Assembly (NCBI RefSeq): GCF_000426725.1
Contig: NZ_KE384560.1
Coordinates: forward strand, 1,076,960-1,140,959
DNA from: Sporocytophaga myxococcoides DSM 11118
Lineage (GTDB): Bacteria; Bacteroidota; Bacteroidia; Cytophagales; Cytophagaceae
Direction of reading: 5' to 3'
Length of the DNA stretch: 64,000 nt
Each line of letters begins with the position of its first letter. Position 1 is the first letter of the stretch. Shown one piece after another: positions 17,078 to 25,860 of the stretch. The notes under the pieces are model-generated. The model was not told the origin of the DNA. It saw only the letters and a list, made by a program, of their open reading frames with translations, and did not search any database. A program made the translations under genes and the position numbers.

Positions 17078-18319
17078 TTATTTCTTACATACTTTCAAAT
17101 ACGCTTCCGGATTAGAAGGGTCAAACACAGTCTTATCAAAGGTTAAAGAAAATGGTTTCATGTCATCTGCAGGGATTGGGATCTTCATCTCTGCAGCTAC
17201 TTCTTTATACAGGTCCTGAAGTATAAGTTTGTCTGCTATCGCTTTATAATCAGGTGCGGCATCAAGCAAGCCAAATCTTACATATTGTGCCATAAACCAG
17301 ATGCCATGAGCTTTTCTTGGATAGTTTACAGACCCATTTTTGTGGAAAAACATATAGTCTTTATATACTTCCTGACCCTGATCGCAGCCAAGGTCGTATA
17401 TACCGGCTAGTCTGTTATCAATTACATCAGATGGAGCATTCACATAACTAACCTTTCCTATAATAGAAGCAGATTGTTTTCTGTTTCCAGCTTTGTCAAG
17501 GAGTTTGCATGCTTCAATGATTGCCATCATTACTTTTTTCAGATCTTCACGACGTTCCTCAGAGAATTTTTTATTTACTACAAGTGCTTTTTCAGGATGG
17601 TCTTTCCACATATCCTGAGTTGCAATCTGTGTGAAACCGACACCTTGTTTTACAGCAACTCCGTTCCATGGCTCACCTACGCAGAAGGCATCCATATTAC
17701 CAACTTTCATATTGGCAACCATCTGAGGGGGAGGGATAGTAATTTGTTTAACAGAATTTTGGTTAACTCCTGCCACTGCAAGCCAGTTTCTCATCCATAT
17801 ATCGTGTGTACCTCCAGGAAAAGTGGCTGCCACTATTACTTCTTTAGACTTGGTTTTTTCGGATATCGCAGGGCTTACTTTGTTAATTTGTTTAAAACCG
17901 ACTTTGCCGCAGAAATCTTTTGATAAGGTGATAGCCTGTCCGTTAACGTTTAGGATCATAGCTATTTTCATTTCAGAACCTGCTTTGCCACCTATGCCGG
18001 TGTATACAGAGAAAGGCATTCCGAACAGACAATGTGCGCCATCAAGCTCTCCTGTTAATATTTTATCTCTCACATTGGCCCATGAAGCTTCTTTAGAAAC
18101 TTCTACTTCTACACCGTATTTTTTAAATAGTCCATATTCTTTTGCCATCACAATAGGAGAGCAGTCTGTAAGGGGAATAAAGCCCAGTTTTATTACAGAA
18201 TGTTTTTCTTTTGGCTCTGATGCCGGGGCGTTTGTTACTGAAGGAAGTGTGAACAGTACAATTGCAAGAAGAAATGTTACGCCAATTTTATTTAGTAAAT
18301 TTTTCATAAAGGTCTTCAT
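17078..18319 (-). CDS. nrtA: Nitrate-binding periplasmic protein
   Basis: The soluble receptor of the nitrate importer, 413 residues. The first 30 form an ordinary signal peptide without a lipobox Cys. The mature protein starts with IKLGFIPLTDCSPIVMAKEYG, the conserved opening of the NrtA/SsuA family, and has ASWANVRDKI, DGAHCLFGMP and FCVGEPWNGVAV, which are typical of NrtA. A second possible ATG lies at 18307. It is in an operon with the porin gene (9 bases upstream) and nrtB. Nitrate is the likely ligand; nitrite or cyanate relatives are hard to exclude from sequence alone, but the context favours nitrate. Confidence 0.9.
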   Translation of the reverse strand: MKTFMKNLLNKIGVTFLLAIVLFTLPSVTNAPASEPKEKHSVIKLGFIPLTDCSPIVMAKEYGLFKKYGVEVEVSKEASWANVRDKILTGELDGAHCLFGMPFSVYTGIGGKAGSEMKIAMILNVNGQAITLSKDFCGKVGFKQINKVSPAISEKTKSKEVIVAATFPGGTHDIWMRNWLAVAGVNQNSVKQITIPPPQMVANMKVGNMDAFCVGEPWNGVAVKQGVGFTQIATQDMWKDHPEKALVVNKKFSEERREDLKKVMMAIIEACKLLDKAGNRKQSASIIGKVSYVNAPSDVIDNRLAGIYDLGCDQGQEVYKDYMFFHKNGSVNYPRKAHGIWFMAQYVRFGLLDAAPDYKAIADKLILQDLYKEVAAEMKIPIPADDMKPFSLTFDKTVFDPSNPEAYLKVCKK

Positions 18320-18328
18320 TTAGTGAGG

Positions 18329-19858
18329 TTATTTAGGTTGGTTCAACGTGTCTACATCTTTTCTAAGTCCATCTACTGATTTTACAAGTGATGCTAATTT
18401 GTCGTTGATCTGACCTAATAAGTCTGGTCTTATGGTGATCATCAGATAAGCCCAGTTGCCATTATTTCTTTTGTTGATATATGGTACGTTAGCTGTTGCT
18501 GCTATTGCCCCTTGATTTCCACCTCTCTTTAATCTATCCAGGGTATTGGTGCCTAGCATAAGACTATAGCCTGCTTCTATCCCGATTTGTTTTGTGAAAT
18601 TGTAGTTCAGTACAAAGTCAAATTCAGTACCTAATCTGCTGTCAAGCGTTTTTCCCGGAGCAGTTTCGTCAGCTACTTTATTTCCAGCATAGAATTCGTG
18701 GACATCAAGACTTAGAAGCAGATTGTCTTTTAGTTTGTATCTGCTTTTAAGAAAAAGATCTATTAAGCCTGGATTTCTGCTTACATTGCCTTGCACTCCA
18801 TATGCATCAGCCACGTAGAAGTAGTCCATGTATCCCCAGAATTTATGAGGTGTACCGTAGAGTGGATCAAATCTGTGATTAACTTCTCCGCTTTTGGTAG
18901 TATTATTACCTGAAAGGTAGTCACCTCCAAGTCCTAAACTTAATTTTCTGTCAATGGCAAACATGGTTGATAGTGATGCCATATAAGCATCCATTTTATT
19001 TCCCAGTTTGTCTTTATTTCCCTGATAAAAGAATGAGGCATCTATTTTGTGTTTTCTCATCAGAGTACCGAAGATGTTCCCTCCAACAGTGACACGGCTG
19101 TTAGTTCCTTTCGTAAATTTTCCGCCTGCAATAGGTTTTTGAAAGTCATCTTTAAATAGCAGGAATGTTGCTTTTGAAAAGCCTATTTCTTTCGAAATAT
19201 ATAAGAACTGCATGCTTTTGTACATGGTTCCTATGAAGTTGGTTCCTGCAGGTGCAGCTACGTTTGCGCTGTCAGTGGCAATCTGCGTTCCTGGAACGCC
19301 ATAGTATAAGTTACCTGTATTTTTTAGTTCCCTTTGTTGATTGAATGCAGCTCCAAGATCTGCCGTCCATGTGCCTTTGGCAAACTTTAATACTGCAGCA
19401 TCATGTCTTCTACCTTGCTGAAGCCAGTTTAAGCCTCCTAACAGACGTTCATCATCATATACAAGCTCTTGTCTACCCAGCTTAAGTGATACGTTTTTAA
19501 ACGTTTTGAAATAAGTTGTATCATTAAATACGATTTCCCCCCAGGCTTCATGCAGGAAAAGTTTATTCCCATCAATATTTGATATTGTAGAAGCGTCCTG
19601 ACCCCACACTCTTATGTCCTGAATGGATGTGAAGAGCCTTAACTTTTCCATTCCATAACCTATGTTCAGGCGAGTTCTCTGCGATGTGAAAACTGAGGGA
19701 GTTTGATGTGGAAGTGGTAAAGTGCCTTGTCCGTCGCGAAATTCTGTACGGGTTCTAAGTTGGGCATTTATAAGTAACTGAGAAAATCCTTCCTTCTCGA
19801 GTGCGAACAAGCATAAGGTGAGTATTATAAGCACTTTATGTAAAAATCTTTTTTTCAT
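18329..19858 (-). CDS. Outer-membrane channel of the alginate-export family
   Basis: A 509-residue predicted beta-barrel with a signal peptide ending near FSQ, then INAQLRTRTEFRDGQG, IQDIRVWGQD, LKLGRQELVYDDERLLGGLNW and repeated amphipathic strands. This is the Alginate_exp fold found in many Bacteroidota anion channels. The C-terminal 25 residues (MITIRPDLLGQINDK...VDTLNQ) are helical rather than a barrel strand. It is the first gene of the nitrate operon, 9 bases before nrtA, so it probably lets nitrate cross the outer membrane; the substrate is inferred from context only. Confidence 0.75.
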   Translation of the reverse strand: MKKRFLHKVLIILTLCLFALEKEGFSQLLINAQLRTRTEFRDGQGTLPLPHQTPSVFTSQRTRLNIGYGMEKLRLFTSIQDIRVWGQDASTISNIDGNKLFLHEAWGEIVFNDTTYFKTFKNVSLKLGRQELVYDDERLLGGLNWLQQGRRHDAAVLKFAKGTWTADLGAAFNQQRELKNTGNLYYGVPGTQIATDSANVAAPAGTNFIGTMYKSMQFLYISKEIGFSKATFLLFKDDFQKPIAGGKFTKGTNSRVTVGGNIFGTLMRKHKIDASFFYQGNKDKLGNKMDAYMASLSTMFAIDRKLSLGLGGDYLSGNNTTKSGEVNHRFDPLYGTPHKFWGYMDYFYVADAYGVQGNVSRNPGLIDLFLKSRYKLKDNLLLSLDVHEFYAGNKVADETAPGKTLDSRLGTEFDFVLNYNFTKQIGIEAGYSLMLGTNTLDRLKRGGNQGAIAATANVPYINKRNNGNWAYLMITIRPDLLGQINDKLASLVKSVDGLRKDVDTLNQPK

Positions 19859-19985
19859 ATTCCAGGGATTTAAAGGGATTTAAGATTGTTTAATTGCTTG
19901 TTAGGTTTTCTTTCTTCAGGTTAGTTTTCGGGGTTAAAGACTAATGTTTTTTGAGGGCCTCCTTCCAGTTTGTTGAAGTATGAAT

Positions 19986-19993
19986 CAAATGTA
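19986..19993 (-). promoter_or_regulatory. Probable -7 element of the nitrate operon
   Basis: On the minus strand this reads TACATTTG, a match to the Bacteroidota -7 consensus TAnnTTTG. No good TTTG -33 element lies about 19 bases further upstream, as expected for a promoter that needs an activator. A TACGTA palindrome begins 30 bases upstream. The leader would be about 120 bases. Confidence 0.45.
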
Positions 19994-20023
19994 TGTAATA
20001 AAAACTAGACTGATAAGTAAAAA

Positions 20024-20040
20024 TACGTAAATTTTACGTA
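20024..20040 (-). promoter_or_regulatory. TACGTA palindrome upstream of the nitrate operon
   Basis: TACGTAAATTTTACGTA: two TACGTAAA half-sites in inverted orientation around one base. It is placed about 45 bases upstream of the inferred transcription start, an activator position. Related sites lie before nirB and the sensor kinase. It is a candidate binding site for the NarL-like regulator encoded next to it. Confidence 0.5.
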
Positions 20041-20341
20041 AAACGTGAAAGTTCTTTTTTTAATAAAATGGCAAATAAAAAAAGTTATATTTAATTTCGT
20101 TATTTGTTAAAAATGAGTTTAAATTTTCATCATATTTTACTTAAAAAATGATAAATTTTTAAAAAGTGGTTAAGAAAATAACTTATAGTTTGTATAAATG
20201 TATTTAAAGTTAAAAAATAGGTTTAAAATTTATGTTTAGTTGATTTGCTAAAATAATTGTATTTAACCAAGGGATATGTAAGTAAGTTGGTGGAAAACGG
20301 AAGGATTAAAAAGCTGATCTGTTTTCTGTCTATTAAGGGGA
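20041..20341. other. AT-rich spacer, nothing recognised
   Basis: About 300 bases between the palindrome and the terminator of the response-regulator gene. It is very AT-rich with many oligo-A/T runs; I see no gene, RNA or repeat here. Confidence 0.5.
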
Positions 20342-20386
20342 ATAAAATAAAAATGCCCCTTGATTTAAGGGGCATTTTTATTTTAT
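20342..20386 (-). terminator. Terminator of the two-component operon
   Basis: A perfect 20-bp inverted repeat (20342-20361 with 20367-20386) around a 5-base loop. The core is AAATGCCCCTT/AAGGGGCATTT, extended by A/T pairs that give U-rich ends on both strands. It lies 14 bases after the response-regulator stop. Confidence 0.88.
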
Positions 20387-20400
20387 GATAAGGATATTAA

Positions 20401-21051
20401 TCAAACAATCTTATTTTCTAAAGCAAGTTTTACAAGTTCTGCAGCATTTTTTACTTTTAGTTTTTTCATGATATTGAACCTGTGAGTTTCAATTGTTCTA
20501 ATGCTTATTGTAAAACTATCTGCAATTTCTCTGTTGCTGTTTCCGTTGATGATCATTTTTAAAATACCTTTTTCGCGTTTTGTAAGGCCAAAATCATCAG
20601 AGTCATCATCAGGAGTGGTTCCTTTTTTGATTTTTTGTAAGTAACCATCTGCTATAATACTTGAAACAGGAGTGCTAAAATATTTATCCCCTTTGGAAAT
20701 AGTTGTTATAGCTTTTATAAATTCTTCTTTTCCAGTGTCTTTTAAGAGGTATCCTGCGGCTCCGGATTCTATGGATTTTAATATATAGTCCTCATTGTCG
20801 TGCATGGAAAGCACAAGAGTTCTGGTGTTGGGATAACGATCAGATATGATTGATGTAGCTTCAATGCCATTCATTTCCGGCATTGAAATATCCATTACGA
20901 CAACATCGGGTGCTAGTTTTTTAACCTGTTCGATAGCTTCAATTCCATTTGAAGCTTCTCCGACTATTTTTATGTTTTTTTCACTGCTTAGAGTGGCTTT
21001 AATTCCATCTCTTACAATGCCATGATCGTCAACCAATAAAACTTTTATCAT
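20401..21051 (-). CDS. NarL/FixJ-type response regulator
   Basis: A 216-residue regulator with an N-terminal receiver (phosphoacceptor D54 in VVVMDISMPEMNG, D8-D9, and the conserved Lys in LLKDTGKEE) and a C-terminal LuxR-type helix-turn-helix (LTKREKGILKMIINGNSNREIADSF...TVETHR-like IETHRFNIMKKL). It is encoded 4 bases after its kinase, which has a NarX-like sensory helix, and lies between the nitrate reductase and nitrite reductase operons. A role as nitrate-responsive activator of both is inferred. TACGTA palindromes upstream of both operons are candidate targets. Confidence 0.9.
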   Translation of the reverse strand: MIKVLLVDDHGIVRDGIKATLSSEKNIKIVGEASNGIEAIEQVKKLAPDVVVMDISMPEMNGIEATSIISDRYPNTRTLVLSMHDNEDYILKSIESGAAGYLLKDTGKEEFIKAITTISKGDKYFSTPVSSIIADGYLQKIKKGTTPDDDSDDFGLTKREKGILKMIINGNSNREIADSFTISIRTIETHRFNIMKKLKVKNAAELVKLALENKIV

Positions 21052-21055
21052 ATTC

Positions 21056-22840
21056 CTAAGCGTTTACTATAGGTACTTTTATCATTATTTTAGTGCCTTT
21101 ACCAATTCCTGTTTCAATTCTGAATTCTCCATTAATTAGGCTGGTCCTTTCCTGGATGTTTACTATTCCATTTCCTGAGCTTACAGATCTTATTTTAGAG
21201 TCAAGATAGGAGGTGTTAAAGCCTTTTCCGTTATCGGATATGCAAATGTTGAGGCATGTTTCAGAATTTGATACGAAAATTGTCACTTCATCGGCTTCTG
21301 CATATTTTATTGCATTGTTTAATGCTTCCTGTATAATTCTATAAATATTGATTTCTACTGTTTTATTTAACCTTTGGATATTAGATTCATTTTCAAAAAC
21401 CACATCTATATTGGAGCTTTTAGAAACCTGATCGCTTAGGTTCTTGAGGGCAGGGATAATGCCAAAGTCACTCAAAACACTTGGCATTAGATTAAAAGAT
21501 ATTCTTCTGACTTCAACTATTGTTTCATAAAGCATATTCTTTATCTCGGTTAGTCTGGATTTTTCAGTTTTGGAAGCTGCACCTTTTAAACCTTCTATAT
21601 TGAACTTTAATGCTGTTAATTTCTGACCCAGACCGTCGTGTAATTCTCGGGCTATTTTTTTTCGCTCTTTTTCTTGCCCTTCGATTATCGACGATGTTCT
21701 AATTTTCTGTTCATTAATGCTTTGTCTGAATTTTTGGGTAATGTCTGTATAAATTGCGATATAACTTCCCGGACTTCCATCGTTGCTTAAAACAGGTACA
21801 ATTGTAGTATCCAGCCAGAAAAAGCTTCCGTCTTTAGCCTTGTTTTTGATTTCGTCATTCCAAAGTTTGCCGCTGGATATGGTTTCCCACATTCTGTCAA
21901 AAAACTGTTTTGAATGATAATGGCCACTGATCATATGAAATCGATTTCCTAAAAGTTCTTCTCTTTTGTATTTGGAAATTTCGCAAAATTTATCATTTAC
22001 ATAAGTAATGATACCGTATTTGTCTGTTTTTGCTACAATTGATGCGTGGTCCAGTGCAAAATGAATGTCTTTCAGATCTCTTATGGACCTTTCAAGTGAT
22101 TTATTCGCTATTGTCAGTTTTTTTGCAAGGTCTGATGCTTTTTCTTCTGAGAGAATCAATTCTCTTATTGTTAACTTGATCTGTAAAACTGCAGGCCTGA
22201 ATATGAACAAGCCTTCAAATATGAGTATAATTAGAGTTATAATAAGTAAGAAATGTTCAATTTTTCTCAATAGTGCCATTTTTTTCTGCGCTTCAACATC
22301 ATATTGATGTACAATTTCGTCCATTCCATTTAAAAATGTTCTTTCATTGCTTAGGATCCTCCGAATGGCAGCGTCCATTTTAGTTTGAGTTGCTTCGGCT
22401 GGATTTTCTTTAAGACTAATAATGGTTAGGGCTCCATTTAATACGTTGTAAAAGTTTTGGTCTATAGCATCATACATTTCTTCAATTTTGGTGCTGTTTT
22501 TTCCTGGAAGATTGAGGTCCTTATTGCCATATCGCAGGCCTAAATGGTTTTTTTCCCAGTATTCTGTAAGGCTTTTCAGTTCCTTTGTCTTGTCTTTATA
22601 TTCTATATGATCAAGGTTAGCATATAATATAAGGCATAGTTTGACAATTTCCTGACTTTTAAAACGCTGCTTTCCTGCAAGGTTTACAACATGGGAGTCT
22701 GAAATCTGACTACTTATTGATGATTGGATTAAAAACTGGCCTGTAAGGGTTAATAATGCAACCGCTGTAAGGGCGAAAATGTACATTCGGGTGAAATTAT
22801 TCCCCGTTTTTTCATCCAGAACTTCTTTCTTAGGTTTCAC
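21056..22840 (-). CDS. NarX/NarQ-like nitrate sensor histidine kinase with PAS domain
   Basis: A 594-residue membrane kinase. TM1 (about 18-40) is followed by DSHVVNLAGKQRFKSQ (48-63), which follows the nitrate-binding P-box of NarX/NarQ (A-x-x-N-x-AG-x-x-R-x-x-S), including the nitrate-contacting Arg (R59). A helical periplasmic domain runs to TM2 at about 190-210. After it come a coiled coil, a PAS/PAC module (about 255-375), a HisKA_3 dimerisation helix with the phosphoacceptor in ARELHDGLGQ (about 400) and an HATPase domain (NAIKYAEAD, DNGKGF). The start is GTG at 22840; an ATG at 22786 would begin right at TM1. The output regulator is the next gene. Confidence 0.87.
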   Translation of the reverse strand: MKPKKEVLDEKTGNNFTRMYIFALTAVALLTLTGQFLIQSSISSQISDSHVVNLAGKQRFKSQEIVKLCLILYANLDHIEYKDKTKELKSLTEYWEKNHLGLRYGNKDLNLPGKNSTKIEEMYDAIDQNFYNVLNGALTIISLKENPAEATQTKMDAAIRRILSNERTFLNGMDEIVHQYDVEAQKKMALLRKIEHFLLIITLIILIFEGLFIFRPAVLQIKLTIRELILSEEKASDLAKKLTIANKSLERSIRDLKDIHFALDHASIVAKTDKYGIITYVNDKFCEISKYKREELLGNRFHMISGHYHSKQFFDRMWETISSGKLWNDEIKNKAKDGSFFWLDTTIVPVLSNDGSPGSYIAIYTDITQKFRQSINEQKIRTSSIIEGQEKERKKIARELHDGLGQKLTALKFNIEGLKGAASKTEKSRLTEIKNMLYETIVEVRRISFNLMPSVLSDFGIIPALKNLSDQVSKSSNIDVVFENESNIQRLNKTVEINIYRIIQEALNNAIKYAEADEVTIFVSNSETCLNICISDNGKGFNTSYLDSKIRSVSSGNGIVNIQERTSLINGEFRIETGIGKGTKIMIKVPIVNA

Positions 22841-22883
22841 GCGATTACTTAAAGTATAAATTTAATAAGACACTCAGTCAATT

Positions 22884-22908
22884 CAAAGTAAATAAGATAT
22901 AGTACGTA
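22884..22908 (-). promoter_or_regulatory. Possible promoter of the sensor operon with a TACGTA site
   Basis: On the minus strand 22884-22891 reads TTACTTTG, one base from TAnnTTTG. A TACGTA (22903-22908) lies just upstream, between where the -33 and -7 elements would be, a position that would suit autorepression. Weak evidence. Confidence 0.3.
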
Positions 22909-23093
22909 GTTAGATACTTATTAATGTATAAGTAGTTTATTTTTTAAAAGTACTTTAATTTCAAACCTGTTTTTGTTAAAAATCTAGTTTTTGTTTATAA
23001 ACATGCTTAAATTTTAAGTGTTCTTTGATAAAAATACTAAAAAATATTCACAAATAGTATTTAATTAAGTGTGTATGTTATTTAAAGAAGAAC

Positions 23094-23125
23094 TTTACGT
23101 ATGTGTTGATAAAATTATACGTAAA
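23094..23125 (+). promoter_or_regulatory. Inverted TTTACGTA/TACGTAAA pair upstream of nirB
   Basis: TTTACGTA (23094-23101) and TACGTAAA (23118-23125) form an 8-bp inverted repeat with a 16-base spacer. These are the same half-sites as the palindrome before the nitrate operon. The downstream half-site is centred about 41 bases upstream of the inferred start of transcription. Confidence 0.5.
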
Positions 23126-23150
23126 ATTACTTAGTAGTATTTTTTTTCTA

Positions 23151-23158
23151 TATATTTG
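23151..23158 (+). promoter_or_regulatory. Probable -7 element of nirB
   Basis: TATATTTG, a full match to TAnnTTTG, 42 bases before the nirB ATG. No TTTG is seen at -33, so the promoter probably depends on an activator bound at the TACGTA sites. Confidence 0.5.
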
Positions 23159-23200
23159 ATTTAAGTGAATTACTTCTGGCAACCTTATTAATTAAATTTT

Positions 23201-25705
23201 ATGAAGAAGCTAAACAATCTTGTTATCGTCGGAAATGGAATGGTTGGATATAAAATGTGCGAAAAGCTCATTGAAAAGAAGGTGCAGGATGAATATAATA
23301 TAATTGTATTCGGAGGAGAGGCAAGACCAGCTTATGACAGGGTACACCTGTCGGAATATTTTTCTGGCAAATCTGCTGAGGATCTTTTAATGGCGCCTGC
23401 AGACTGGTATAAAGAAAATGGTATTACTCTATACTTAAATGACCCTATTGTAAAAATTGACAGAGATAAAAAAGCTGTAATTTCTTCCCAAGGTCAGTCT
23501 GTTTCTTATTCCAAACTTGTACTTGCTACAGGTTCTAGTTGCTTTATCCCATCTATACCTGGTATTGAGAAAGAGGGGGTTATTGCTTACAGAACTATTG
23601 AAGATCTTGACGATATAAAATCTTATGCATCTAAGTCCAAAAAAGGAGTAGTCATAGGAGGGGGGCTTCTAGGGCTAGAGGCCGCAAAAGCATTGATGGA
23701 TCTTGGTCTTGAAACACATGTAGTTGAGTTTGCTCCAAGACTTATGCCAAGGCAGTTAGATGAAAAAGGTGCTATAATGCTTAAAGAGAAAATCGAATCT
23801 CTTAACATATCTATACACCTTAATAAGAATACTAAATCTATCGATGGGGAGGGAAAAGTTGCAAAGATGGTTTTTGCAGACGGAAGTGAGTTGGAGACTG
23901 ATATGATTGTAGTTTCTGCTGGCATTAAGCCACGTGATGAGCTAGCTAGAGAGGCAGGTCTGGAAGTAGGGCCACGTGGGGGTATCGTAGTAAATGATTT
24001 GCTCCAGACTTCAGATCCTGAGATATATTCAATCGGTGAATCTGCTCTATATAAAGGTATGATTTATGGCTTGGTTGCTCCGGGTTATGAAATGGCAGAT
24101 GTAGTGGCGAATTCACTTGCTGGCGGATCAAAAACCTTTGCTCCGTATGATATGTCTACTAAGCTTAAGCTAATCGGTGTAGATGTAGCCAGCTTCGGAG
24201 ATCCTTTCTGCACAGAGCAAGATCATCAGCACATTGTATTTGAAGATAAAACAAAGGGTGTATACAAAAGGGTGAACATTTCAGCTTGTGGTAATTATCT
24301 GCTTGGTGGTGTTCTTGTTGGGGATGCGAAGGATTACAACATGTTATTGCAGACTTATAAGAATGCAATCATTCTGCCTCCTACACCTGAGGATCTTATT
24401 CTGGGACCAAGAGGTGGAGCGGAGTCGGCAGGCAGCGGAGTTTTAAGTCTTCCTGATGCAGCTTTAATCTGTTCCTGTGAAAATGTTACTAAAGGAGATA
24501 TCTGTTCCGCTGTAACCTATAACAATCTTGAAGATGTTGCAGGTATAAAAAAATGTACTAAAGCAGGAACTGGTTGTGGTGGTTGCGTTCCTATGCTGAA
24601 TGACCTTCTGACTGCGACACTGAAGGCTTCAGGTAAAGAAGTGAATAAAGTTCTGTGTGAGCATTTCAGCTACTCAAGACAGGAGGTATTAGCAATTATC
24701 AAATCAACAGGGATTAAAACTTATGATGAGTTGCTTGCGAAATATGGAAGCGGTGATGGTTGCGAAATCTGTAAACCTGCTGTAGCCTCTATGCTGGCAA
24801 GTACCTGGAATGAGATGATTCTAAGCCAGGATACAATTCAGGATACTAATGATAGGTACCTTGCAAACATTCAGAAGGGTGGGACTTACTCTGTAGTACC
24901 AAGAATACCTGGTGGTGAGATCACTGCTGAAAAATTGATAGCGATTGGAGTAATTGCAAAGAAATATGATCTGTACTGTAAAATCACAGGTGGACAAAGA
25001 ATTGACCTTTTTGGAGCTCGAGTAGATGAATTACCTCTTATTTGGGAAGAATTGATAGAAGCAGGTTTCGAGAGTGGTCATGCATATGGAAAATCTTTAA
25101 GAACCGTTAAAAGCTGTGTAGGCTCTACATGGTGTAGATTTGGTCTACATGACTCAGTAACGTTTGCTATAGAAATAGAAGAACGTTATAAAGGTCTCAG
25201 AGCTCCTCATAAACTTAAGAGTGCTGTATCTGGATGTGTTCGCGAGTGTGCAGAAGCTCAGGGTAAAGACTTTGGGATCATTGCTACAGATAAGGGATGG
25301 AATCTATACATATGCGGTAATGGTGGTGCAAAACCTCAACACGCTAAATTACTGGCTTCTGATATTGATAAAGAAACATGTATCAAATACATCGACAGAT
25401 TCCTTATGTTCTACATACGCACTGCAGAGCCGCTTAATAGAACGTCAACTTGGCTTAATAAACTGGAAGGTGGTATTGAATATCTGAAAGACGTGATCGT
25501 GAATGATTCTCTTGGTATTGCGAATCAGTTGGAAATGGAAATGCAATACATGGTGGATACTTACAAGTGTGAATGGAAAGATGTTGTGGAAGATCCTTCA
25601 AAAAGAAAGAGGTTTACGCACTTTGTTAACTCTACAATAGCAGATCCTACTATCAAATTCCAGGCTATGAGAGATCAGAAGAAGCCAGTAGAATGGGGAG
25701 CGTAA
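23201..25705 (+). CDS. nirB: Nitrite reductase (NADH), large subunit
   Basis: Reduces nitrite to ammonium in the cytosol with NADH. The 834-residue protein has all expected parts: an FAD/NAD-binding oxidoreductase (1-about 300; IVGNGMVGYKMCE, VVIGGGLLGLEAA), a [2Fe-2S] BFD domain (about 425-475, CSCENVTKGDIC and CTKAGTGCGGC), a second BFD-like segment, a ferredoxin-like half-domain (about 555-620), and the siroheme/[4Fe-4S] cysteines CVGSTWC (about 638) and CVREC (about 677). It leads the operon nirB-nirD-moaCB-moeA and has an activator-type promoter. Its FAD half resembles the FAD module fused to the nitrate reductase, suggesting a shared origin. Confidence 0.96.
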   Translation: MKKLNNLVIVGNGMVGYKMCEKLIEKKVQDEYNIIVFGGEARPAYDRVHLSEYFSGKSAEDLLMAPADWYKENGITLYLNDPIVKIDRDKKAVISSQGQSVSYSKLVLATGSSCFIPSIPGIEKEGVIAYRTIEDLDDIKSYASKSKKGVVIGGGLLGLEAAKALMDLGLETHVVEFAPRLMPRQLDEKGAIMLKEKIESLNISIHLNKNTKSIDGEGKVAKMVFADGSELETDMIVVSAGIKPRDELAREAGLEVGPRGGIVVNDLLQTSDPEIYSIGESALYKGMIYGLVAPGYEMADVVANSLAGGSKTFAPYDMSTKLKLIGVDVASFGDPFCTEQDHQHIVFEDKTKGVYKRVNISACGNYLLGGVLVGDAKDYNMLLQTYKNAIILPPTPEDLILGPRGGAESAGSGVLSLPDAALICSCENVTKGDICSAVTYNNLEDVAGIKKCTKAGTGCGGCVPMLNDLLTATLKASGKEVNKVLCEHFSYSRQEVLAIIKSTGIKTYDELLAKYGSGDGCEICKPAVASMLASTWNEMILSQDTIQDTNDRYLANIQKGGTYSVVPRIPGGEITAEKLIAIGVIAKKYDLYCKITGGQRIDLFGARVDELPLIWEELIEAGFESGHAYGKSLRTVKSCVGSTWCRFGLHDSVTFAIEIEERYKGLRAPHKLKSAVSGCVRECAEAQGKDFGIIATDKGWNLYICGNGGAKPQHAKLLASDIDKETCIKYIDRFLMFYIRTAEPLNRTSTWLNKLEGGIEYLKDVIVNDSLGIANQLEMEMQYMVDTYKCEWKDVVEDPSKRKRFTHFVNSTIADPTIKFQAMRDQKKPVEWGA

Positions 25706-25709
25706 TGGA

Positions 25710-25740
25710 AGTTATAAGTTATAAGTCTTAAGTTTTAAAG
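25710..25740 (+). repeat. Heptad AGTTATA-type tandem repeat
   Basis: Four imperfect 7-base units: AGTTATA, AGTTATA, AGTCTTA, AGTTTTA. It lies just after the nirB stop codon. The same unit type recurs at 29489-29516 and, inverted, at about 29538-29565. Confidence 0.6.
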
Positions 25741-25781
25741 AGGTATTGCTTACTACAAACAAAAAATATGCATTCAATAAG

Positions 25782-25815
25782 TCCTTCTCCTTCAGGAGAA
25801 GGATTTAGGATGAGG
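25782..25815 (+). repeat. REP-like hairpin between nirB and nirD
   Basis: TCCTTCTCC (25782-25790) and GGAGAAGGA (25795-25803) form a perfect 9-bp stem around TTCA, followed by TTTAGGATGAGG. From memory this looks like a short intergenic repeat common in Bacteroidota genomes. It falls inside the nirBD operon and may stabilise the nirB message or lower nirD expression. Confidence 0.55.
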
Positions 25816-25860
25816 TTTTCTTTTAAATTCTAACAGCTCAAATATCTAAATACTATTATT

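Noticed and set aside
19864-19882. Direct repeat GGGATTTAA near the channel-gene start, considered as a regulator site
   Set aside because: Only two short copies, AT-rich and within what should be the transcribed leader; chance is likely.
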